Assembly: GCF_017848315.1 (NCBI RefSeq)
Contig: NZ_JAFKEC010000051.1
Span: 1 to 42,756 of the forward strand
Source of the DNA: Pseudomonas palmensis
GTDB lineage: Bacteria > Pseudomonadota > Gammaproteobacteria > Pseudomonadales > Pseudomonadaceae
Length of the DNA stretch: 42,756 bases
Direction of reading: 5' to 3'
Part shown: positions 1-8,639 of the stretch, piece after piece
How positions within the stretch are numbered: the first letter of the stretch is position 1
How the letters are laid out: every line of letters starts with the position of its first letter
Program-made: the position numbers and the translations under genes
Notes under the pieces: model-generated
Database searches by the model: none
Seen by the model: the letters and a program-made list of their open reading frames with translations, nothing else
What the model was told of the DNA's origin: nothing

Positions 1-81
1 GGGTGGGGGGCTGGCAGAAACTCTGAATCATTTGCCGCTGGGGAGGGTCGACCGAGTGAAGCCCACAGACGGAGAACGTTC

Positions 82-543
82 ATGTCCACACCCGATGACC
101 CAAGACCGCCCATTGAGATCGACGACACCGAGGACCGCATGGGCAGCGTCCACGAGCTGGATTTCAGCGAACGCCGCGATGAACGCCAGGGGCGTGTCGG
201 CGACGAGCGACCGGCGCGGGAGATCGCCGAGGATTATCCGCCCCGGCGTGTCGCCGAAAGCGGGATGACCGGCGGCGAGGCGCTGAGCGACAGCCTGCAC
301 GAGGACAATGTCACCCTCGATGACCTGAGCCCCGATACGCTGCTCGATGAGACCGGTGCCCGCGATCCGGATGAGCCTGGCAGCGGCGGCCCGGCGGACA
401 AGACCTTGCGCCAGGTGCAGGCCCACGAGATCGGTGGTGGGTTCGGCCTGGACGAGGCCGAACTGGCTCGCTCCGCGCCGCTGGACGGCGAGCTGTGGAC
501 CGATGACGTGGTACCCGATGACGAAGGGAGAGAGCCGAGATGA
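82..543 (+). CDS. Acidic HPr-related hypothetical protein
   Basis: A 153-residue, very hydrophilic protein rich in Asp, Glu, Arg and Gly, with no membrane segment or signal peptide. It resembles proteins that Pseudomonas genomes label PTS HPr-related, but I see no conserved phosphorylatable-histidine motif, so that label should not be read as a function. The start is the ATG at 82, preceded by CGGAGA. Its stop overlaps the ATG of the metallothionein gene by four bases (ATGA), so the two are almost certainly co-transcribed and translationally coupled. The composition suggests a largely disordered protein like the other small stress proteins in this window. The promoter is probably cut off by the window edge. 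Confidence 0.8.
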   Translation: MSTPDDPRPPIEIDDTEDRMGSVHELDFSERRDERQGRVGDERPAREIAEDYPPRRVAESGMTGGEALSDSLHEDNVTLDDLSPDTLLDETGARDPDEPGSGGPADKTLRQVQAHEIGGGFGLDEAELARSAPLDGELWTDDVVPDDEGREPR

Positions 544-770
544 ACGAGCAACGCTGTTCCTGCACCCATTGTTCTTGCACAGTGGATGCCAATGCTGTGG
601 TCCAGGATGGCAAGGCCTATTGCTGCGAAGCCTGTGCGAAGGGCCATCGCAACGGCGAGCCCTGTCGTATGAGCGACTGCAAGTGTGGTGAGTTGGCTGA
701 GTCGAAAGAATCCAATGTCGATAATGCACTGGATGAAACATTCCCGGCGAGCGATCCGATTTCGCCATGA
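540..770 (+). CDS. Bacterial metallothionein
   Basis: A 76-residue protein with ten cysteines (residues 6, 8, 11, 13, 28, 29, 32, 42, 47, 49), in the CxC, CC and CxxC spacing of the SmtA/PmtA family of Zn/Cd-binding metallothioneins. His10 and His36 could add ligands. Metal sequestration in the cytoplasm is the family function. Residues 50-76 form a cysteine-free acidic tail ending in DETFPASDPIS. Extended tails are known in Pseudomonas metallothioneins, and this short motif also occurs at the ends of other small Pseudomonas proteins. It is translationally coupled to the acidic protein upstream (ATGA overlap). Confidence 0.92.
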   Translation: MNEQRCSCTHCSCTVDANAVVQDGKAYCCEACAKGHRNGEPCRMSDCKCGELAESKESNVDNALDETFPASDPISP

Positions 771-867
771 GGCCCAGTGGCTGACAGATGTGAGACGGGA
801 GAGCGACAGGACGTTGTTCAGATCATGTGGAAACTCACCCGTCACGCATCTGGTTTGAGTTACGCCC

Positions 868-1296
868 TCAATGGGTCTGCCAGACACCGTTGTTGCGTTC
901 GCAATCGCTACGTGCCTGGCCCAAGCCAGGGGTGTCGTAGTAGTAGGTGATGATCCGCGCATCCTTGGGTAGTGCAGGGCGGGTGGCAGGCTCATCACGC
1001 CCAGCGGCATCGGGGTTGGCCAGCGTCTCCTGCGTCAGAGGCGCGATGCAGCTGCCAACGCTGCCGTCGGGGCAACGCTCCACCCGACGCTTCTGGCTGT
1101 TCAACATTTCCTTGCTTTCGTTGCTGCACGACCAGGCAATCGCCTCAGCGGGCATGTTGCCGTAGCTGTAACAGGTGTGTTGCTGCACCGGTTTGACCGC
1201 CTCGCTGGATGAGCGGGTGACCACGTCGCAACCTTCGGCCAGCACCTGCCCGCTGCTCAGGGTGCCCAGCATTGCCATGTACAGAGCGAATCGCAT
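868..1296 (-). CDS. Secreted hypothetical protein
   Basis: A 142-residue protein with a clear signal peptide (residues 1-20, hydrophobic, probable cleavage after QVLA). The mature part has several cysteines (C-D-V near the N-terminus, HTCYSYG, SCSNES, RCPD, SCIAP, DCERN), suggesting a disulfide-bonded periplasmic protein. I do not recognise a family. The ATG at 1296 follows GGGAGG, and I prefer it to a start six codons upstream because it begins the signal peptide. It lies 27 bases downstream of the ybhN-like gene on the same strand and is probably the last gene of that operon. Confidence 0.75.
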   Translation of the reverse strand: MRFALYMAMLGTLSSGQVLAEGCDVVTRSSSEAVKPVQQHTCYSYGNMPAEAIAWSCSNESKEMLNSQKRRVERCPDGSVGSCIAPLTQETLANPDAAGRDEPATRPALPKDARIITYYYDTPGLGQARSDCERNNGVWQTH

Positions 1297-1323
1297 GATA
1301 TACCTCCCGGGCACCAGGGCCCG

Positions 1324-2286
1324 TCAGCGCTTGTCGAGGGCTGCCCTGGCCTGTCTGCGCAAGGCCTTGGCACGCTTTTCGAGGATCAGGTAGGTCACCA
1401 CCGCCATTAGCAGCGGGATCAGGTAGTACAACGTCCGATAGCCGAGCAGTGCGGCCACCAGGGTGCCTTGGCCTAGCTGGCCGTGGAGCAGCGCCAGGAA
1501 TACGGCTTCCAGTACGCCGAGTCCGGCAGGAATGTGAGCGACCACGCCGGCGACGCAACTGATCAGCAACACACCCAGCACCGAGGGATAGAACAGCTCA
1601 GGGGGCAACAGCAGGTGAATCAGCGCTGCCATCAGCGCCCAGTTGCTTGCGCCCAGCGCCACCTGGCAGAGGGCCATACGCAGGCTCGGCAGAGTGACTT
1701 CGTGCCCGCGCAGCGCCCACGTGCGCCGCGTGGCGAAGGCACAGGCGCACAGGTATGCCAACGCTACCGCCACCATCAATACGCCGATCAGGCGCAGGCC
1801 GCTGGCACCCACCGCCCAGCTTTCCGGCAGTTTCACAAAGCTCAGGGCGAATACCGTACCGGCCAGCAGCAGGTAGCCCATCCAGTTGGTCAACAGCCCC
1901 AAGGTGATGATGCGGGTGATGGTTGGGGTATCCAGGCCCAGCCGGCTGTACAGGCGATAACGCAGGGCAACGCCACCGACCCAGGTGGTGAAGTTGAGGT
2001 TGAACGCATAGCAGACGAACGCTACCGGCAGTACCTGTCGGGCCGGCAGGTGGTGGCCTGTGTAGGCGCGGGCGAGCAGGTCGTAGCTGGCGAATACCAG
2101 GTAGCTGCACAGGGCCAGCAGCAACCCCAAGGCCAGGGTCGAGGGCCGGTACGCCAGCAGCGACTGGCGGACTTCGTTCCAGTCCAGGTTACGTGCCAGG
2201 GTGAACAGCAGTACCGGTATCAACACCAGGAACAGCACGGTCAGCAAGCGCTTGCCCCAGGTCTTCCAGCGTGAAGTGGCCATCAT
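1324..2286 (-). CDS. ybhN: YbhN-like integral membrane protein (LPG synthase TM family)
   Basis: About 320 residues with roughly eight hydrophobic segments and a basic C-terminal tail. It belongs to the lysylphosphatidylglycerol synthase transmembrane (UPF0104/YbhN) family, lacks the C-terminal aminoacyl-transferase domain of MprF, and probably acts in lipid handling at the inner membrane. I chose the ATG at 2286 because it overlaps the clsB stop as ATGATG. The open frame runs 48 codons further upstream but that part lies inside clsB. The order ybhP-clsB-ybhN matches the E. coli ybhPON cluster, which supports a joint role in membrane phospholipid metabolism. Confidence 0.85.
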   Translation of the reverse strand: MMATSRWKTWGKRLLTVLFLVLIPVLLFTLARNLDWNEVRQSLLAYRPSTLALGLLLALCSYLVFASYDLLARAYTGHHLPARQVLPVAFVCYAFNLNFTTWVGGVALRYRLYSRLGLDTPTITRIITLGLLTNWMGYLLLAGTVFALSFVKLPESWAVGASGLRLIGVLMVAVALAYLCACAFATRRTWALRGHEVTLPSLRMALCQVALGASNWALMAALIHLLLPPELFYPSVLGVLLISCVAGVVAHIPAGLGVLEAVFLALLHGQLGQGTLVAALLGYRTLYYLIPLLMAVVTYLILEKRAKALRRQARAALDKR

Positions 2287-3485
2287 GTCTTGCCCCCATG
2301 GTAGTCGGCCGAGGCCTCGCCGTCGCCTTGCAGCGACTGCAGGCGCTGCCGGTGCGCCGGAAACCAGCCGGCGATCCGCGGGAAATAGCGCGTGATGTGG
2401 AAGCCCAGAAAGATCAGCGGGGCACGCCACCAGTAGCCGCGCACCATGCGCTCCAGCGTCACGGTCTTGCAGTGCTCCCGGCTCAGTTCGGTCAAGTGCT
2501 GGTACAGGTGTTCGTTGAACGCGGGGTCGCGAATCAGCAGGTTGGCCTCAAGGTTGAACGACAGGCTCAGGGGGTCGAGGTTGCTTGAGCCTACGGTGGA
2601 CCAGTCATTGTCCACCAACGCAACCTTGCCATGGAGCGGCCGCTGGCAGTACTCATGGATGCGCACGTCGTCGCGCAACAGGTAGTTGTAGAGCAGCCGC
2701 GAGAGCGCGCGTACCCAGCGCATGTCCGGTTGCCCCTGGAGGATCAGCGTCACCTCGACCCCGCGCCGGGCGGCGTTGCGCAGTTCGCGCAGCAAGCGGT
2801 AGCCCGGGAAGAAGTAGGCGTTGGCCACGACGATACGATGCCTTGCTTCACGGAAAACCTGCAGGTAGCAGGCTTCGATATCGTTGCGATGGCGCTGGTT
2901 GTCGCGCTCCACCAGCACGGCGCTCGTCGGGCCTGAAGCGATGCCGCCCGGCTGAACCCTGCTGGCGGCATCCAGCACCGGTGCGAGCATGCGGCAGGAA
3001 GAAGCATGCACCTGGGCCACCACCGGGCCGACGACCTCCACGGCGTAGTCCTGCTTGGCCTGTGGGCCGAAGTCATCCAGGTGGTCGGCACTGTAATTGA
3101 TGCCGCCAATGAAGGCGCGTTGCCCGTCGATCACCAGGATCTTGCGGTGCAAGCGGCGAAACAGGTTGGTGCGCATGCCCACCAGCCGTGGTTGCGGATC
3201 GAAGGAATGGAAACGCACCCCGGCCTCGGTCATCGACGAGATGAAATCGTCAGGCAGGTCGGCGGTGCCGTAGCCGTCCACCGCCACCTCGACCCGCACC
3301 CCGCGCCGCGCGGCATCGATCAGGGCGTGGCGCAAGGGTTGACCGACCTTGTCGTCGTAAATGATGAAAGTTTCCAGGAGGATTTCCTCGCGTGCCTGGG
3401 CCATGGCCTCGAATACGCGGGGGTAATACTGCTCGCCGTTTATCAGCAACTCGACGCGGTTGCCGTCGCACCAATTCAGTTTCAT
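2283..3485 (-). CDS. clsB: Cardiolipin synthase B (phospholipase D family)
   Basis: A 400-residue protein with two HKD motifs of the phospholipase D superfamily: HRKILVID (His113, Lys115, Asp120) and HGKVALVD (His285, Lys287, Asp292). Both are complete, so the enzyme should be active in making cardiolipin by transphosphatidylation. Unlike ClsA it has no N-terminal membrane hairpin, as in E. coli ClsB (YbhO). The ATG at 3485 overlaps the stop of the upstream phosphodiesterase-like gene, and its own stop overlaps the ybhN start, so translation of the three genes is coupled. Length and gene order agree with E. coli ybhO. Confidence 0.93.
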   Translation of the reverse strand: MKLNWCDGNRVELLINGEQYYPRVFEAMAQAREEILLETFIIYDDKVGQPLRHALIDAARRGVRVEVAVDGYGTADLPDDFISSMTEAGVRFHSFDPQPRLVGMRTNLFRRLHRKILVIDGQRAFIGGINYSADHLDDFGPQAKQDYAVEVVGPVVAQVHASSCRMLAPVLDAASRVQPGGIASGPTSAVLVERDNQRHRNDIEACYLQVFREARHRIVVANAYFFPGYRLLRELRNAARRGVEVTLILQGQPDMRWVRALSRLLYNYLLRDDVRIHEYCQRPLHGKVALVDNDWSTVGSSNLDPLSLSFNLEANLLIRDPAFNEHLYQHLTELSREHCKTVTLERMVRGYWWRAPLIFLGFHITRYFPRIAGWFPAHRQRLQSLQGDGEASADYHGGKT

Positions 3486-4255
3486 AGCGTCACCTGCGCC
3501 ACCAGCGGGGCATGGTCGGAGAGGTGGGACCATGGGTATCTGGACAACACCCGTGCTTCGCAAGCTTGTGCGTTACGCAGGTAGATGCGGTCCAGCCGCA
3601 GCATCGGCAAGCGCGCGGGAAAGCTGCGTGCCGGCTTGCCGAAAGCTTCCACCAGGTGGCCCGACAGCCGCGCATCTGCTTTCAGGCGCCAATCGTTGAA
3701 GTCGCCGGCGACGATGACCGGCTCATCCGGCGGCAGGCTGTCCAGCAATGTCAGCAGCAGGCCGACCTGACGCTGACGATGCTCCTCACGCAGGCCCAGG
3801 TGTACGCAGACGGTGTGCACCTGTTCATGGCCCGGCACTTCCAGCTGGCAATGCAGCACGCCCCGTTCTTCGTTGCCATGGACCGAAACATCCAGGTTGT
3901 CATGGGCACGGATGGGGAACTTGGACAGCAGGGCGTTGCCATGGTCGCCATGGGGGTAGACCGCATTGCGGCCATAGGCGAACTGCGGCCACATGCTGTC
4001 GGCGAGGAATTCGTACTGGGGTGTCTGTGGCCACTTGGGATGGCGCTCGGCATGATGGTGATGAGTGCCGTGCACCTCCTGGAGAAACACCAGGTCGGCG
4101 CCGGTCGAGCGTACCGCCTCGCGCAGCTCCGGCAAAATGAAGCGGCGGTTGAACAGGGTGAAGCCTTTGTGCACGTTGAGGGTCAGTACCGTCAGGCGAT
4201 GTACGGCGGTGACCTTGTCGATGATGCAGCGGGGGGCGGGCAGTGTCGGGTTCAT
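3482..4255 (-). CDS. ybhP: YbhP-like endonuclease/exonuclease/phosphatase family protein
   Basis: A 257-residue member of the EEP (DNase I/exonuclease III fold) superfamily. Visible motifs, in order, are LNVHKG near residue 25, LQEVHG (metal-binding Glu), VAGDFNDW (catalytic Asp/Asn) and a C-terminal LSDHAPL (catalytic Asp-His). The substrate is unknown. Its place before clsB and ybhN, as in E. coli, suggests a phosphodiester or phospholipid-related substrate rather than DNA, which is inference. It has four-base overlaps with the genes on both sides. Confidence 0.88.
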   Translation of the reverse strand: MNPTLPAPRCIIDKVTAVHRLTVLTLNVHKGFTLFNRRFILPELREAVRSTGADLVFLQEVHGTHHHHAERHPKWPQTPQYEFLADSMWPQFAYGRNAVYPHGDHGNALLSKFPIRAHDNLDVSVHGNEERGVLHCQLEVPGHEQVHTVCVHLGLREEHRQRQVGLLLTLLDSLPPDEPVIVAGDFNDWRLKADARLSGHLVEAFGKPARSFPARLPMLRLDRIYLRNAQACEARVLSRYPWSHLSDHAPLVAQVTL

Positions 4256-5172
4256 AGCGGCTCCTGCGGCTCGACGCCTGGTTCGGTCACCAACTCGCCG
4301 TCAAGGCCTAGCTTGTCCAGCAGGCGGCGGGCATCGTAGGGGGCGTGGACTTTCTGGTCGTTGTCGAAGTAGCAGTAGACGTCACGGGAGGTGCGTTTTG
4401 CCGGAGCGCGGCGCACCACACGCTGAGCATCCTCAGGCTGGCTGCCCGCAGCCCAGGCCTGGATGCGCAGGCGCCAGCGGCGCAGCGCCCTGGCCGTGTA
4501 GCCGCTGCTGTACAGTTCGACATCGCCATGCAGGCGCAGGTACACGAACTCGGCCGTGACCTCTTCGACATAGGGCCATTTGCCGGCGCTGTCGGCGACC
4601 ACCAGGGCAACCTTGTGCTTGCGTAGCAGGTCGATGAAGGTGTCGCAGAGGAAGCTGGGGTGGCGGATTTCCACGGCGTGGCGCAAGCGCGCATTACCCG
4701 GCACGGCCGTGCCGCCGTTGCCTTGCAGGCGTTCGGCGGCGTGGTGCGCAAGGCTGCGGGCGGCTTTGCGGTCGCGTGGCAGCTTGGCCAGAAAGTCGCT
4801 GAAGCGCTGCGCGTCGAATTTCAGATTCGGGGGAAACTGCCACAGGAAGGGGCCCAGCTTGTCACCCAGCAGCAAGGGGCCCGACGCGAAGAAGTTGGCA
4901 AGCGCCTCGTCGATTTCGCGCAGCCTGCGTACGTGGGTGATGTAGCGCGGCGCCTTGACAGAGAACACGAACCCCTCCGGTGTCTCGTCACGCCACTTGG
5001 CATAGCGCTCGGGCGTTTGCAGTGCGTAGAACGAACCGTTGATTTCGATGCTGTTGACTGCCCGCGAGGCAAACGCCAGCTCGTCGTCCTGGCGCAGCCC
5101 CTCGGGGTAGAAGTCCTTGCGCCATGGGCCATAGCGCCAACCGGAAATTCCGATGCGGATCTCGCTCACCAT
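4252..5172 (-). CDS. DUF72 (YecE-like) protein
   Basis: A 306-residue DUF72 protein, a TIM-barrel family of unknown biochemical function. The typical N-terminal GISGWRYGPWRKDFYPEG block, the IEINGSFY strand, the GPFLWQFPPNL segment and the VYCYFDNDQ end are all present. It is the first gene of the five-gene operon and overlaps the ybhP-like start by four bases. An ECF-type promoter (GAACAA-N17-TCGCT) lies 29 bases upstream. The ATG at 5172 is followed directly by GTG, so the exact first residue could shift by one. Confidence 0.87.
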   Translation of the reverse strand: MVSEIRIGISGWRYGPWRKDFYPEGLRQDDELAFASRAVNSIEINGSFYALQTPERYAKWRDETPEGFVFSVKAPRYITHVRRLREIDEALANFFASGPLLLGDKLGPFLWQFPPNLKFDAQRFSDFLAKLPRDRKAARSLAHHAAERLQGNGGTAVPGNARLRHAVEIRHPSFLCDTFIDLLRKHKVALVVADSAGKWPYVEEVTAEFVYLRLHGDVELYSSGYTARALRRWRLRIQAWAAGSQPEDAQRVVRRAPAKRTSRDVYCYFDNDQKVHAPYDARRLLDKLGLDGELVTEPGVEPQEPL

Positions 5173-5200
5173 AAGTCCCTGCGCTCCTGTATGTAACAGT

Positions 5201-5228
5201 AGCGACAGGAACCGGGACCGGATTGTTC
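5201..5228 (-). promoter_or_regulatory. ECF-type promoter for the DUF72-ybhP-clsB-ybhN operon
   Basis: On the minus strand, GAACAA, a 17-base spacer, then TCGCT, 29 bases before the ATG at 5172. The predicted transcription start would leave a leader of about 20 bases. This is one of the better-placed members of the repeated GAAC...TC motif set. Confidence 0.5.
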
Positions 5229-5262
5229 AGTGCGATTGACGAGTGGATGGCCATGCAAAAGG

Positions 5263-5290
5263 GAACTTTACCGGTGTTGCAATCCTCCAC
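5263..5290 (+). promoter_or_regulatory. ECF-type promoter for iron permease family gene 1
   Basis: GAACTT, a 17-base spacer, then TCCAC, about 47 bases before the ATG at 5337. The -35 part matches the AlgU/RpoE consensus hexamer exactly. Confidence 0.5.
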
Positions 5291-5336
5291 CGGATGCCTG
5301 GGTTCCACTGAGGTACACCATGAAGGAGGCTCAGCC

Positions 5337-5717
5337 ATGAAGTTTGATCGGTTTGCACAATGGCTAGCCAACCATAGCGGGCGGCCGTTGACGTTCGTTA
5401 TTGCCTTTATGCTGATCATTGCCTGGGGCGTAAGCGGGCCCTTGTTTCATTTCAACGACACCTGGCAGTTGGTCATCAATACATCGACCACGATCATCAC
5501 GTTCCTGATGGTGTTCCTGATCCAGAATACCCAAAACCGTGATAGCGACGAGTTGCACATCAAACTTGACGAACTGTTGCGCACTACCCAACGGGCGCAC
5601 AAGGCGTTGCTCGACCTTGAAGATATGGGGCCAGCTGAACTCCATGCGCTTCGTAAGCGATACCAGCAACTGGGGGAGCACGACGAAGCGGGGCCAGGCA
5701 GGGAGGACTCCCATTGA
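5337..5717 (+). CDS. Low-affinity iron permease family protein (copy 1)
   Basis: A 126-residue membrane protein with two hydrophobic segments (about 18-38 and 48-68) separated by a short FHFNDTWQL loop, then the family signature TSTTIITFLMVFLIQNTQNR and a charged helical tail. This is the bacterial low-affinity iron permease (PF04120) type. The family name comes from a fungal transporter, and iron transport by such short bacterial proteins is not established. The ATG at 5337 is preceded by an excellent AAGGAGG, and I prefer it to an in-frame start at 5223. A paralogue lies at 37277-37693. Confidence 0.87.
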   Translation: MKFDRFAQWLANHSGRPLTFVIAFMLIIAWGVSGPLFHFNDTWQLVINTSTTIITFLMVFLIQNTQNRDSDELHIKLDELLRTTQRAHKALLDLEDMGPAELHALRKRYQQLGEHDEAGPGREDSH

Positions 5718-5804
5718 CGTGTTCAAGATCAAGCCACGACATTGTTCAGACAGGGCAAGGCCGTGACGGTGAACAAACCACATTTCTCACACTTCGGAGA
5801 CTAG

Positions 5805-5972
5805 ATGATGAACAAACCCGACGATCAGCGGCAGAAAGGCCCCCATTCTTCCGATCATGCAACAACTGATCAGGACTTGGGTTTCGACCCGGACTCCCCT
5901 GATCTGGACGACCCTCAAGTGGACCCCCAAGGCCCCGCGAAAGCACCAAGGGACGTGGAAAAGAAACCGTGA
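5805..5972 (+). CDS. Small acidic hydrophilic protein (55 aa)
   Basis: A short reading frame starting MMNKPDDQ and ending VEKKP, rich in Asp, Pro, Gln and Lys with no hydrophobic stretch, so probably disordered. CGGAGA sits 4-9 bases before two adjacent ATGs (5805 and 5808), and either could be the start. It resembles in style the other small acidic proteins of this window (24175-24504, 36812-36970). The function is unknown. It is convergent with the TonB receptor gene, with a hairpin between the two. Confidence 0.6.
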   Translation: MMNKPDDQRQKGPHSSDHATTDQDLGFDPDSPDLDDPQVDPQGPAKAPRDVEKKP

Positions 5973-6020
5973 GCCAAGCTACCGTGGACGCATGTCTGCC
6001 GCACATGGCATCCATCTGTT

Positions 6021-6046
6021 GCCCCGGCTGTTCAAGAGCCGGGGGC
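6021..6046. terminator. GC-rich hairpin between convergent genes
   Basis: GCCCCGGCT and AGCCGGGGGC pair around a seven-base loop, between the stop of the 55-residue protein (5972) and that of the TonB receptor (6057). There is no clear T-run on either side, so it may be a weak bidirectional terminator or a 3'-end stabilising stem. Confidence 0.45.
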
Positions 6047-6056
6047 AGCACAGCTA

Positions 6057-8501
6057 TCAGAATGTGTACTTCAGCGACAGCATCAGGTTGCGTGGCTCAC
6101 CGTAAACGTTGCTCGGCACCGCGACAGAGTTGCTGAGGGCGTTGTAGTACTTCTTGTCGAACGCGTTGTTAAGGTTGACGCGCGCATCGATGTGTTCGGT
6201 CGGCTTGAACCCCAACATGAAGTCCACCAAGGTGTAGCCATCCTGCTCGATCATGAAGGTGGTGTTCTTGTTGTAGATTCGATTCTGGTGATAAAGGGAG
6301 GCTCCGACACGCCACTGGTTGTATTGACCCGGCAGTGTGTAGGACGTGCTCATCTTGAACAGATGGCGGGGTATGTCGGTGTCGAACAGACGGCCCTCGT
6401 TTTCTTTCTTGGTATCCTTGACATACTTGGCCTCGGCAAAAGTATAACCGGCAGCCAGTTGCCAATCAGGCGTCAATTGGCCCTGTACCTCCAGCTCTAT
6501 GCCCTTGCTGCGCACTTTGCCTGCCGCCTCGTAGCACGGGGTAGTCGGGGCAGTAGGGCAACCGTCGGTAAACGATTTCGCACGGTTTTCCTGGTCGATC
6601 TGGAAGAGGGCAGCCGATGCGTTCAGTGCCCCGTCGAAGTATTCACCCTTGATGCCCAGTTCATGGTTTTTTCCGGTGATCGGCGCAATGATGTTTTCGG
6701 AAGCATCCTTGTAGTTCTGGGGTTTGAAGATATCGGTGTAGCTCACATACACGCTGTGATGCTCGTCGATGTCATAGATCAGGCCGGCGTACTTGGTGAC
6801 ATGCCGGGTGACTTTCAGCTCGCTCGGGGCGGTGCTTTTGTAGGGCGAGGTGGTGGTGTTGTCGTACCAGTCCAGGCGGCTGCCCAGGATCAGCTTCAGC
6901 GGGTCGGCCAGGCTCAGGCGTGTGGTGGCATAAACGCTGTTGAGCTTGGCGTTGGTGTTCTGCCAGCCGTACTTGTCCTGGCTCGGCGGTTTTGGTGTGG
7001 CGCCAGCATCCCAGTTGTAGAGGTCGATGTTGCTGTTCAGCAAGATGTTGTAGGGCACATCACCGTTGAACACCACCCGCCGGTGGCTGGCGCCGACCAC
7101 CAGTTCGTGGTCTCGGTCCATCAGGCGAAACGGGCCGCTGGCATAGGCGTCGAAGCTGTTCTGGGTTTCCCGATAGTGCCCCGCGCCGACGAACTGGTTA
7201 TAGGCCTGGGTGGTGGTGTTAGCGACCAGATAGGTGCCCAGCATGTCGAGGTCGGCCCAGGTTTTGGTGGCCGAGAGGTTGAGCTTCCAGCCATTGTCCA
7301 GAATGTGGTCCAGTGCCGCGTAGGCAGAGGTGCTGGTCTTGTCCCAATACTCCCAGTCGCTGCTCAGCGAAGTAGAGCGTGACAAATGCAGGTCGCTGCC
7401 GTCAAAGCCCACCGGCAGGCCGGTCCAGCCGTTGCCATTGTTGTTGTCTTGCTGGCGCGATGCACTCAGGGTCAAGGTGGTGCTGTCGTCCAGGTCGGCC
7501 TCCAGGATGCCGTAGAACAGGTTGCGTTCGTTTTCCAGTGTGTCTCGGTAGCTGTTGCCGGTCTGATATGCCGTCACCATTCTGCCGCGAACGGTTCCGC
7601 TGTCGTTGAGCGCGCCGGAGACATCGACCTCGGTGCGGTAACGGTCCCAACTGCCCATGCTGCCTTCGATGCTGGCCTGGAACTCGCGCGTCGGCCGCTT
7701 GCGGATCAGGTTGATCGACGCCGCAGGGTTGCCCGCACCCTGCATCAGGCCGGTGGCACCGCGCACGACTTCGACCCGGTCATACATGGCCATGTCGGCC
7801 GACAGCAGGTCCTGGGATACCTGTGAGCTGTCCAGGCTGGTGGGCAGGCCGTCGTACATGATGTTATCGAGGGAAAACCCCCGGGCGTAGTACGAGGATC
7901 GTTCGGGGCCAGTCCGGCGCAGGGTGAGCCCAGGAGTGTTCTGCACCACCTCGTTGAGGTTGGCGAGGTTCTGGTCCTCGATGCGTTGGCGCGTGATGAC
8001 CGTGACCGATTGTGGCGTCTCGCGCAGGGACAATGGCAGTTTGGTCGCCGTCTGCGCTGAACGTGAGGTGTACGAACCTGTGCCTTCGGTGGTGCCAGAC
8101 AGCAGTGCGCCGGTTACGGTAGTCGCCCCCAGTTCCAGGGCACCTTCGCTGTCCGCTGCCACTTCTATGATGTAGCTGTCCTCACCCTTGAGCACGCGCA
8201 GGCCGGTGCCGGTCAGCAACTGGGCGAGGCCATCGCTCACCGAGTAGGTGCCGCTGAGCCCCGCGGTATGTTTGCCAGCGGTCAATTGTGCGTCTGCGGA
8301 CAGCAAGATGCCGGACTGGCTTGCGAAACGGTTCAGCGCCTGATCAAGGCCCCCAGCCGGGATGGCGTAATGGCGTGTCTGTTCACTTGCGTAGGCCAGT
8401 GCGGCAGGCATGGCAAGCAATAAAGGGGCGCCGCCGAGCAAGCTGGCAAGCAGGATGTGGCGGGTCAGCCGTGAACGGGTTGGCGTGGGCAGGTGCGACA
8501 C
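6057..8501 (-). CDS. TonB-dependent siderophore receptor with STN signalling domain
   Basis: About 814 residues. After a signal peptide ending near the ALAYA region comes a secretin/TonB N-terminal (STN) domain of about 75 residues (HYAIPAGGLDQALNRFASQ onward). A plug domain (SLRETPQSVTVITRQRIEDQ) and a 22-strand barrel follow, ending in the expected terminal Phe (SLKYTF). STN receptors of the FecA type signal substrate loading to a FecR-type protein, and those genes lie directly upstream. I chose the GTG at 8501 because AAGAGGA lies about ten bases before it and the basic N-region of the signal peptide starts there. The frame stays open to 8600. The ligand cannot be told from sequence, but a ferric siderophore is likely. 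Confidence 0.92.
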   Translation of the reverse strand: MSHLPTPTRSRLTRHILLASLLGGAPLLLAMPAALAYASEQTRHYAIPAGGLDQALNRFASQSGILLSADAQLTAGKHTAGLSGTYSVSDGLAQLLTGTGLRVLKGEDSYIIEVAADSEGALELGATTVTGALLSGTTEGTGSYTSRSAQTATKLPLSLRETPQSVTVITRQRIEDQNLANLNEVVQNTPGLTLRRTGPERSSYYARGFSLDNIMYDGLPTSLDSSQVSQDLLSADMAMYDRVEVVRGATGLMQGAGNPAASINLIRKRPTREFQASIEGSMGSWDRYRTEVDVSGALNDSGTVRGRMVTAYQTGNSYRDTLENERNLFYGILEADLDDSTTLTLSASRQQDNNNGNGWTGLPVGFDGSDLHLSRSTSLSSDWEYWDKTSTSAYAALDHILDNGWKLNLSATKTWADLDMLGTYLVANTTTQAYNQFVGAGHYRETQNSFDAYASGPFRLMDRDHELVVGASHRRVVFNGDVPYNILLNSNIDLYNWDAGATPKPPSQDKYGWQNTNAKLNSVYATTRLSLADPLKLILGSRLDWYDNTTTSPYKSTAPSELKVTRHVTKYAGLIYDIDEHHSVYVSYTDIFKPQNYKDASENIIAPITGKNHELGIKGEYFDGALNASAALFQIDQENRAKSFTDGCPTAPTTPCYEAAGKVRSKGIELEVQGQLTPDWQLAAGYTFAEAKYVKDTKKENEGRLFDTDIPRHLFKMSTSYTLPGQYNQWRVGASLYHQNRIYNKNTTFMIEQDGYTLVDFMLGFKPTEHIDARVNLNNAFDKKYYNALSNSVAVPSNVYGEPRNLMLSLKYTF

Positions 8502-8639
8502 TCTGAACGATCCTCTTGAGAAGGCTTGTTGATGGGTTTCAAGAGGTATCCCGTACAACTCGACCAAAACGACAACACCGCACAAACTCTTTTTTGCCAT
8601 TCCAGGCTGGCAGCAAACGGCCAGCAGTCTTGTGCGTTT

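Noticed and set aside
5771..5798. GAACAA-N17-TCGGA before the 55-aa gene as another ECF promoter
   Set aside because: The -10 would overlap the ribosome-binding site, and transcription would start at or inside the start codon. It is probably a chance match.
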